A stretch of DNA of 64,000 bases from Pseudomonadota bacterium (GTDB lineage Bacteria > Desulfobacterota > Desulfobulbia > Desulfobulbales > JAGXFP01). Shown piece by piece: positions 8,961-15,345 of the stretch (positions within the stretch are counted from its first letter, which is position 1; each line of letters opens with the position of its first letter). The stretch covers positions 1 through 64,000 of the forward strand of contig JAHJIQ010000018.1 of the NCBI GenBank assembly GCA_018823285.1. Reading direction: 5' to 3'. The notes beneath the pieces were generated by a model, which was given only the letters and a program-made list of their open reading frames with translations, ran no database searches and was not told the DNA's origin. A program made the translations under genes and the position numbers.

Positions 8961-9566
8961 TCAGCGGAAGTTTTTCCGTTTCTTTTCGATGTTGAGGTCA
9001 AGAAATTTAAGCTTCTCGATGGTGGTTTCAAGTTTTCTGTTTTCAGCCCGCAACTCTTCCTGCCTCTGCTTGAGTGACGTGTTTTCCGCAGTCAGTTCCT
9101 TGATCCGCCTATCTTTGGCGCCTTGCGATTCGCGGGCTGATTGAGCCTCGTCAAGCTGGGCCTGCAGGGTTTCAATCACTCGCCGCTGTTCGGTAAATTC
9201 ATTGAGAATGGTCAGGATGCTTTTTGCTTCATCCCGTTCCGGGCCTTGGGGGCTGAGAGAGATTATTTCCTCCAGCTCTGTTGCGGCGCGACCCAAATCC
9301 CGATCAGGGTTGTGAGGGGAGAGGAATAGACTCACCAGGTCCTGGTGAATCCTGACCGCGTCGGGACCCTCTTTTTCATCCAGGGTCAGATAGTCGTTTT
9401 GCAGTTTCCTGATTCGAAATGCAAACTCTTTTTGGGAGAGGCCCTCGGTGGAAAAATCAGTCGCCCGGTTTTTCCCGGTTATGGGGAGGCATCCGAGAAG
9501 CAAAGCCGAAAGAAGGAGGCCTGCGGGGATGATTTTCTTGGCTGACTTCATTGGTATTCCGTTCAT
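8961..9566 (-). CDS. Coiled-coil lipoprotein downstream of a diguanylate cyclase
   Basis: A 201-residue protein starting with a signal peptide (IIPAGLLLSALLLGC) whose LLGC lipobox puts the lipidated Cys at residue 26. The mature protein is helical; the last 80 residues (LQAQLDEAQSARESQGAK and onward) form a clear heptad-type coiled coil. It overlaps the stop of the diguanylate cyclase by 4 bases (ATGA), so the two are translationally coupled. An internal Met at residue 6 would give a shorter signal peptide and is an alternative start. A periplasmic partner for the cyclase's sensor domain is a reasonable inference. No enzymatic motif is visible. Confidence 0.75.
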   Translation of the reverse strand: MNGIPMKSAKKIIPAGLLLSALLLGCLPITGKNRATDFSTEGLSQKEFAFRIRKLQNDYLTLDEKEGPDAVRIHQDLVSLFLSPHNPDRDLGRAATELEEIISLSPQGPERDEAKSILTILNEFTEQRRVIETLQAQLDEAQSARESQGAKDRRIKELTAENTSLKQRQEELRAENRKLETTIEKLKFLDLNIEKKRKNFR

Positions 9567-11011
9567 TTTTTCCCGGCTCGGAACGAGAGGACCTTGGTGT
9601 CAAGGGGGTCATGGCGCTTGTCGACAATCATGGAGCTGCCGGTGATGGATTTGGCGTACTCCTTGATCTCGGCTACGATCTCGCCGACCTGGATGTGGTT
9701 TTCAAAGATTCTGTTCTGGTTGGTGGCCACGGCAATTGAAATGGTTGCCAGCGGGAAGGTCATGGTTTGCCCCTGTCGATTTTCTCCGGAGATAAAACCA
9801 CGGTTTCTGTCGGCTTCGTTGTAGAATCCCGGAGAAGCATGGTCGAATCGTTCAATGACCGCGCGGCAGATATTTTTAAACTTGTCGGGCGTGGTGATGA
9901 CCACAAAATCATCACCGCCGATATGGCCGAGAAAATCGTCGGAACCACCATGTTCGGCCAGGACATTCTCGATAATCGAGGCTGTTTCCAGGATCATATC
10001 GTTACCCTTCGCATAGCCGTAATGGTCATTGTAGGATTTGAAATTATCAAGGTCCATCAGGCAGAAGGCAAGGGGGTCGCGCTGCTCGATTTTCTTTTTT
10101 AGAATATTTTCCACGGCAACTCCTCCGGGCAGTCGGGTCAGAGGGCTTGCGTCGAGATACATCTCTTCAAGTTTCATAAGCCGGGTGGCCATCATGACAA
10201 AGGCATCCGCCAGTTCGCCGAGCTCATCCTTGTTGTCGATGTCCGGACGGTGGTCAAATTTCCCCTGGGAGATCATTTCGGTGGCAAATTGCAGTTTCCG
10301 TACCGCGCTGACAATGTTTCTGGTCACGACCAGAGCTGCGGTGATTGAAAGGGCCAGGCCGAAGACGCATAAGATCAGGGCGAATTTGAAGGCAAGACTG
10401 CCGATGGAGGAGATGACGCCGGCTTTTTCGTCCTGATCCCGCTCCGCATCCGCTTTAATTTTATCCAGCAGAGAGCCTATTTCGCTCTGCCGCATCCGGA
10501 TGTTTCTCTCAAATTTTTCCGAGCTTTCAGGGTCGTCGGAACGCAGTTTGATGCCGGAAATAAGGTAGCTCGAATAACTGTTATAAAGGCTCTGCAGTTC
10601 GTCGGTGTGGAAATTTCTGTCGGCGGGAAGCTGCTTGAGTTTATCCAGAAGGTTGATGAACTCGGTCCCCCGGTCACTGAAGATCCTGAGCATCTCCTGA
10701 TCTTTCAGGAGCATGTATCGCTTTACATACGATTCCTGTTGGAGAATCGCTTCTTTCATCTTGTCGACATTTTCCTTGACCGGAATGTCAACATTCAGGA
10801 TCGCGTTGTTCATGCTGTTCAGGTGGTTGAGCTTGATCAGCGAAAAAGTCGAGATCACTATCAGGAGGAGCAGAAGAGGAAAAAAGCCGAGCAGCATCTT
10901 GTTGGCGATGCTGAGATGGCGGAATTTTGAGCTGAGATTTTTCAGCAGTCTGAAATGATCAGACTTCCCCGAAGCGGGTGAAGATTTTGGTGGAGAATCT
11001 TTGTCGGTCAC
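9563..11011 (-). CDS. Membrane sensor diguanylate cyclase (four-helix sensor, HAMP, GGDEF)
   Basis: A 482-residue inner-membrane protein. Transmembrane helix 1 lies at about residues 40-62, a periplasmic helical-bundle sensor at about 63-200, helix 2 at about 205-230, HAMP at about 231-285 and GGDEF at about 295-470. The GGDEF domain has CLMDLDNFKSYNDHYG for metal and base binding and a signature that reads GGDDF instead of GGDEF/GGEEF. The Asp-for-Glu change at the fourth position keeps an acid, so activity (2 GTP to c-di-GMP) is plausible but not certain. No RxxD inhibitory site is evident five residues upstream. It is coupled to the downstream lipoprotein gene by an ATGA overlap. Confidence 0.85.
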   Translation of the reverse strand: MTDKDSPPKSSPASGKSDHFRLLKNLSSKFRHLSIANKMLLGFFPLLLLLIVISTFSLIKLNHLNSMNNAILNVDIPVKENVDKMKEAILQQESYVKRYMLLKDQEMLRIFSDRGTEFINLLDKLKQLPADRNFHTDELQSLYNSYSSYLISGIKLRSDDPESSEKFERNIRMRQSEIGSLLDKIKADAERDQDEKAGVISSIGSLAFKFALILCVFGLALSITAALVVTRNIVSAVRKLQFATEMISQGKFDHRPDIDNKDELGELADAFVMMATRLMKLEEMYLDASPLTRLPGGVAVENILKKKIEQRDPLAFCLMDLDNFKSYNDHYGYAKGNDMILETASIIENVLAEHGGSDDFLGHIGGDDFVVITTPDKFKNICRAVIERFDHASPGFYNEADRNRGFISGENRQGQTMTFPLATISIAVATNQNRIFENHIQVGEIVAEIKEYAKSITGSSMIVDKRHDPLDTKVLSFRAGKK

Positions 11012-11727
11012 TGGTCGAGACTCGCATTATTGATGGTCATATAACAACAATCCTGTTCCACCTCAGCCCCCATAAAAACACGGGCGAACTTAGGACCCAC
11101 AGGTAAATGTGAACATGCGCAGCGAAACGCATTCCCCGCAGCTCGAAGTCGCACTCCGTTTGCGTATCTGCCGCAGGGAGCGTCAATGTGCCTTCCAGAT
11201 CGGGAAGTGCCCGGTAAAGAGCTTCCGGCGATTTTCGCAAACCATGATAGCATGTTTCCATTGGTAATTCATTGAAATTGCGTATCGTACTTTTCGGCTC
11301 CGCGGCTGTAAGTCATTCGGGGGTGCTTCTTTGATGGCGGGTTCTTTGATCAGGGCCGGGGCCACGGAGCTGATCCGTTTCGGAATTGCGGCAAACCCGG
11401 GATCATCAGCAGGATCAGGTTGGTCACGGGTTGTCTTTTCCGGCGCTTTTTCGATTGGTATTCCTGCAGAGAAGCTGGCCGCCACCCGATCATTATCGGG
11501 TTGAATACCCGGGCAATCGTCGGTATGTATTCTTCGTGTTTCAACCAGGGCTCTTGGCTTTTCTTGGGCTGAAGCGGCGAGCTTTGATCTGCTGGAGAAA
11601 GTCGTTGCGAAGTTGCGGGCGAAGTCCTGCATAGAAACCCCGTTTTCAGCAGAAAACATGAAAACAGAACCGTGAGGTTGACGGCAGAAGCACAGTGGGA
11701 CCAGCGGGCCGGCTTGGTAAAACCGGC
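11012..11727. other. Gene-poor stretch between the diguanylate cyclase and the small protein
   Basis: These 716 bases hold no confidently coding frame. A minus-strand frame at 11183-11659 is the longest and is listed separately with low confidence. No repeat, tRNA or terminator was recognised. The stretch may be degraded coding DNA. Confidence 0.4.
11183..11659 (-). CDS. Possible hypothetical protein
   Basis: A 158-residue frame in an otherwise empty region. The product is polar and Pro-rich in the middle (EKTTRDQPDPADDPG), without a recognisable domain, signal peptide or membrane helix. No clear Shine-Dalgarno precedes the ATG. It may be a remnant or a chance frame. The only argument for it is its length and the absence of a competing gene. 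Confidence 0.25.
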   Translation of the reverse strand: MFSAENGVSMQDFARNFATTFSSRSKLAASAQEKPRALVETRRIHTDDCPGIQPDNDRVAASFSAGIPIEKAPEKTTRDQPDPADDPGFAAIPKRISSVAPALIKEPAIKEAPPNDLQPRSRKVRYAISMNYQWKHAIMVCENRRKLFTGHFPIWKAH

Positions 11728-11925
11728 CTACTGGTTCATGCAGGTATCGTGTTGTTCAAGAATTGAATCGATTGCTTCAGCAGTCATCCGGGCGAGAAGC
11801 TTTTCCTGATTTTCAGGGGTCAGTTTTCTGATGTTTCTCGCGGGGCAGTCCGGCAAGTTTCTGTCTTCCGGGCATTCGGCGAACAACTTTTTTATCAGGC
11901 AGATCTTTTCGGCAGAGAGTTTCAC
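11728..11925 (-). CDS. Small conserved-looking protein downstream of the AP2-like gene
   Basis: A 65-residue acidic/basic mixed protein starting at GTG, with an AAGG Shine-Dalgarno about 6 bases ahead. It begins 9 bases after the stop of the AP2-like gene, so the two form an operon. It has four cysteines (residues 9, 18, 27 and 62) and a helical C-terminus (EKLLARMTAEAIDSILEQHD). I do not recognise the family and no function is suggested. The ribosome binding site and spacing make it likely to be a real gene. Confidence 0.6.
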   Translation of the reverse strand: MKLSAEKICLIKKLFAECPEDRNLPDCPARNIRKLTPENQEKLLARMTAEAIDSILEQHDTCMNQ

Positions 11926-11934
11926 GAGACCTTC

Positions 11935-12348
11935 TCAGGCGGCAAGTCTTTCGCTTTCCTTGATTTTCCTGATTTCACAAGCTTTTTTGAAGGCTTTGTC
12001 CTTGCCGTGCTTGCGGATCGAGACAGAGGTTTTGCTTTGTTTGCCTTCTGCGGTGACCCATGACACCTCGTATCGGTTCAGCTTGTCGTTCAGCCGGACC
12101 CCCAGAACTCCGGTGTTCGTTCTGCCTACCGACACGATGTACTTGGACGAGTGGGGTTTGCCGACTTTTGTCCTGGTGTTGTCCCGCCAGGCGAGTGCGG
12201 CAAGGAGGCTTGCCCGGTTGCCGCCGTTTTTCTTGTCGGAAAAGAATTTGCTGTGGGTTTTTCCCAGCCAGCTGACTCTGACATACCAGCCGTGGGTTCT
12301 TTTTGAAGGCTGATCAATTCTGGCAATGTCTTTGTGCTTGTCTTTCAT
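11935..12348 (-). CDS. AP2-like DNA-binding-domain protein
   Basis: A 137-residue basic protein with two copies of a three-strand-plus-helix unit of AP2/integrase-type character: GWYVRVSWLGKTHSKFFSD followed by ALAWRD, and GVLGVRLNDKLNRYEVSW followed by AFKKACEIRK. The frame is open further upstream to a TTG at 12438, but the ATG at 12348 has an ACAGGAAA Shine-Dalgarno and is chosen. Bacterial AP2-like proteins are small DNA-binding proteins often linked to mobile elements or used as regulators; which applies here is not clear. Its promoter (12440-12495) is among the best in the window and carries two GacA-type palindromes. The leader also contains GGAGGG-TCAC-CCCTCC and an AGGA-type ribosome site, which could interest CsrA. 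Confidence 0.72.
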   Translation of the reverse strand: MKDKHKDIARIDQPSKRTHGWYVRVSWLGKTHSKFFSDKKNGGNRASLLAALAWRDNTRTKVGKPHSSKYIVSVGRTNTGVLGVRLNDKLNRYEVSWVTAEGKQSKTSVSIRKHGKDKAFKKACEIRKIKESERLAA

Positions 12349-12439
12349 TTTTCCTGTCTTCTTGTTGGTTTGTATCTGGGGAGGGGTGACCCTCCGGTTT
12401 AGGAGCCAAGTGGCGAAATAAAAGGAATATTTTGCCAAG

Positions 12440-12495
12440 CCGCTCCATTATACACGTGTAGGAAAATTCCTACAAGATGTAAGGTCGTGCCTACA
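12440..12495 (-). promoter_or_regulatory. Promoter with tandem GacA-type boxes upstream of the AP2-like gene
   Basis: Reading the minus strand, a perfect TATAAT lies at 12452-12447 with TTGTAG 17 bases upstream (12475-12470). Two palindromes precede or overlap it: TGTAGG-N6-CTTACA at 12495-12478 and TGTAGG-N6-CCTACA at 12474-12457. Their centres are 21 bases (two helical turns) apart, as expected for two dimers bound on one DNA face. The form matches the published GacA/UvrY consensus TGTAAG-N6-CTTACA closely. The downstream box overlaps the -35 element, so it may repress or act as a proximal activation site. Confidence 0.7.
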
Positions 12496-12549
12496 GGAAA
12501 AAAATAATCGCAGCCGGTGAACATGGTGAACGGGCTGTCCGGAGGGACC

Positions 12550-15345
12550 TTATTTGCGAGCGTGTTTGGTGATCATGTCGATCAGATGTTCCTGCTTGAA
12601 GGGTTTGGTGAGGTAATCATCCATCCCCGCAGCGAGACATTTCTCGTGGTACCCTTTGACCGCATGGGCGGTGATGGCGATGATCGGCAGATGATCACCA
12701 GTTCCCGCTTCGCCGGCCCTGATCAGCCCCGTTGTTTCAAAGCCGTCCATGTCGGGCATTTCAAGATCCATAAGGACCAGATCGAAGCGGTTCCCCTGGA
12801 GTGCCGCCAGGGCCTGATGGCCGTTTTCAGCCTCTTCAACGTGCCAACCCTGCTGCCGGATATTTTCTGCCGCCACGAGACGGTTTATTTCTTCGTCATC
12901 AACCAGAAGAATCCGCAAGCTGGTTTTTGTCGGCAGACCATCGTTTTCCCCATCCGCATCCTTGCCGTTTTTTTCAGGTTCGGATATCCCGAGGGTCAGG
13001 GTGAAATGAAAGGTGCTGCCATTCCCCGAATGATTGCCATCCGGGGCGGTATTGCTTTCGACCCAAATTTTCCCGTCCATCAGCGAGACCAGTTGGTGGC
13101 AGATGGCAAGGCCAAGGCCTGTACCCCCATACTTTCTGGAATGGGAACTGTCTGCCTGGGTGAAGGCGTTGAAGATGTTCCGGGTTTCAGCGGGGGCGAC
13201 GCCGATCCCGGTATCCCTGACCATGAAATGCAGATCTATCTCCCCTTCCTTTTCCCGGTCGATCAGCAGCTCAAGGTCAATTCTGCCGACCCTGGTGAAT
13301 TTTATCGCGTTGGCCACCAGATTGATGAGGACCTGGGTGATCCTTACCGGGTCGCCGACAAGATGGGTCGGCAGGGTGTCGGGGATTGTCCAGTGCATCT
13401 CGAGGCCTTTCTTCTCGGCATCCAGGCGGAGCATGTCCAGAGCATGTCTGATGGTCTGCCTTATATCAAAACGGGTGGTGTTGATTTCAAGTTTCCCCGC
13501 CTCAATCCGGGACAGATCAAGAATATCGTTGATGATATTCATCAGTCTGCCGGCGGACTCCCGGATCATCTTCAGGTATTTTGGGTAATCGACCGGCCCG
13601 GTTTTTTTGAGCAGCATGCTGGTCAGGCCGATCACGCCGTTCATCGGGGTCCTGATCTCGTGACTCATGGTTGCGAGAAATGCGCTCTTGGCCTTGCTGG
13701 CCGCTTCCGCCGCTTCTTTGGCCATGGTAATCTCTTCCGCCCGCTTCATGCTCGTGATGTCGGTGAGCATGCCTTCCACATACAGAGTCTTATCGTTGCC
13801 ATCCTTGACGGCACGGAGATTGAGCAGGACATTGATCCGACTCCGGTCCTTCCGGTACATTTCGGTTTCAAAATTCTGGACCACGTTGTCCAGGAAAAGG
13901 GTCTCGCGTAATTTCAAACGGTCTTCAGGGTGGACATAGATATCATCAAGATCGATGTTGCCGGCCAGGACCTCCTCCGGAGAGTCGTAACCGAAGGTTC
14001 TTGCCAGAGAGGGGTTCACCATCAGGATACGGCCTTCCGGATCGGTGCGGTAGATTCCTTCGGTGGCGTTTTCAACAATGGATCGGTATTGCTCCTGGGC
14101 GGCAAAGGTCTCTTCCTTCATGATATTGATGCGGTCTGCCAGGGCAAGGGCAAGCAGAATAACGGTCAGTGCGGAACCGATCTGGGGTCCGTAAATAAAG
14201 AGAAAATCGTTGTTCAGGAAGCCAAAAGCGCGGACAACCAGCACAATGATCCCGATATAGAACATCGACCAGGCGAGAATGAAATATCTGGCCGGGCGAT
14301 ACTTCCTCTTCATACAGAGGATTGCGGTGATCATGATGAAGATGATGCAGATGAAAGCTTCAGAGGCTGCAACCTTGATGGAGACGACGTAGTTCGAAAG
14401 AAAAGGCAACAGGGCGGAGAAAAGGCCGAGGGCGGAGCAGACGGCGAGAATCCGGTCCAGGAGAGGACTCTGCCGTTTTGTTTCAAGGAAATTTCTGGTG
14501 AATGCGGTGGCTCCGAAGCAGGAAAGACAGATGAAGACCGGCAGGGAGTTGCTGTTCCACCAGATCATTTCCGGCCAGAGGTACTCATAGGCCGTTCCGT
14601 TCATGATGATCTGGAACATTCCGAAAGTGACGATGAAGATGAGATGATACAGATACCCGATGTCCTTCAGGGTGAACAGGAGCAGCAGGCTGTAGATGAT
14701 CATCACCAGAATGATTCCGTAATAAATTCCCAGGATGAACTGTTCATTGTGGGATTTCTTGATGAAGGCGCGGGCCGACCAGATGTTCACCGGAAAGGAA
14801 AGGGTTGATTCGGATTTGACCTTCACATAGATCGGCGAGCCGGAAAGCGCTTCCTGCGGGAGGATCACCAGCAGGTTGCGATTCTGGATTTCTCTGGAAG
14901 CGAAGGGTTGAGCATCGCCGGTTGTTTTGCGGAAGAAGCCCCCCTTCCCGTCGGGGAGGTAGACCTCAACCTGGTCAAGAAGGGGGTAGGCGAATTCGAG
15001 GAGCCACTTCCTGTCGGTGGAAAAATTGGCGGCAGGAGTAAACCTGAGCCAGAAAGCGGAAGCTGAAAAACCCATGTTGGGGTTTTGTTGCCGGTTGAGT
15101 ACGAAACGACTGCTCAGGAATGGTGAAGTGACCTCGTCGATGGTCAGCCGGTTGCTCCGGTCTTCAAGAATTTCAAGATGGAGGTCGAGCGGATAGGATT
15201 CCTGCCCTTCAATATAGGTCACCGGTTGCGCGTGTTCACCGGCAAGAGAAGGCACGGGCGGAAACAGAATGAGCCCGGTGAGGGCGATCAGCAACAAGCG
15301 GCAATAGGATCGTGGTTGGGTACGGACAGCCGGAATTTTGTTCAT
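12550..15345 (-). CDS. 7TMR-DISM hybrid sensor histidine kinase (second of a tandem pair)
   Basis: A 931-residue inner-membrane hybrid kinase. Order: signal peptide; periplasmic 7TMR-DISMED2 domain (about residues 45-180); seven-helix 7TMR-DISM membrane domain (about 195-400); PAS (about 415-535); HisKA with SHEIRTPMNGVIGL (His about 563); HATPase with NLVANAIKFT, DTGIGV and GGTGLGLAI; and a C-terminal receiver with RILLVDDEE, phosphoacceptor in LMDLEMPDMDG and KPF near the end. There is no HPt domain, so phosphate must leave through a separate HPt or flow back. It overlaps the stop of the upstream paralogue by 4 bases (ATGA). DISMED2 domains are thought to bind carbohydrate-like ligands; the real ligand is unknown. 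Confidence 0.92.
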   Translation of the reverse strand: MNKIPAVRTQPRSYCRLLLIALTGLILFPPVPSLAGEHAQPVTYIEGQESYPLDLHLEILEDRSNRLTIDEVTSPFLSSRFVLNRQQNPNMGFSASAFWLRFTPAANFSTDRKWLLEFAYPLLDQVEVYLPDGKGGFFRKTTGDAQPFASREIQNRNLLVILPQEALSGSPIYVKVKSESTLSFPVNIWSARAFIKKSHNEQFILGIYYGIILVMIIYSLLLLFTLKDIGYLYHLIFIVTFGMFQIIMNGTAYEYLWPEMIWWNSNSLPVFICLSCFGATAFTRNFLETKRQSPLLDRILAVCSALGLFSALLPFLSNYVVSIKVAASEAFICIIFIMITAILCMKRKYRPARYFILAWSMFYIGIIVLVVRAFGFLNNDFLFIYGPQIGSALTVILLALALADRINIMKEETFAAQEQYRSIVENATEGIYRTDPEGRILMVNPSLARTFGYDSPEEVLAGNIDLDDIYVHPEDRLKLRETLFLDNVVQNFETEMYRKDRSRINVLLNLRAVKDGNDKTLYVEGMLTDITSMKRAEEITMAKEAAEAASKAKSAFLATMSHEIRTPMNGVIGLTSMLLKKTGPVDYPKYLKMIRESAGRLMNIINDILDLSRIEAGKLEINTTRFDIRQTIRHALDMLRLDAEKKGLEMHWTIPDTLPTHLVGDPVRITQVLINLVANAIKFTRVGRIDLELLIDREKEGEIDLHFMVRDTGIGVAPAETRNIFNAFTQADSSHSRKYGGTGLGLAICHQLVSLMDGKIWVESNTAPDGNHSGNGSTFHFTLTLGISEPEKNGKDADGENDGLPTKTSLRILLVDDEEINRLVAAENIRQQGWHVEEAENGHQALAALQGNRFDLVLMDLEMPDMDGFETTGLIRAGEAGTGDHLPIIAITAHAVKGYHEKCLAAGMDDYLTKPFKQEHLIDMITKHARK

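Noticed and set aside
12517..13911. Long plus-strand frames across both tandem kinases (also 13930-14808, 15846-17000 and 17217-18104)
   Set aside because: They mirror the kinase frames and have no recognisable domains. The kinases explain the DNA.
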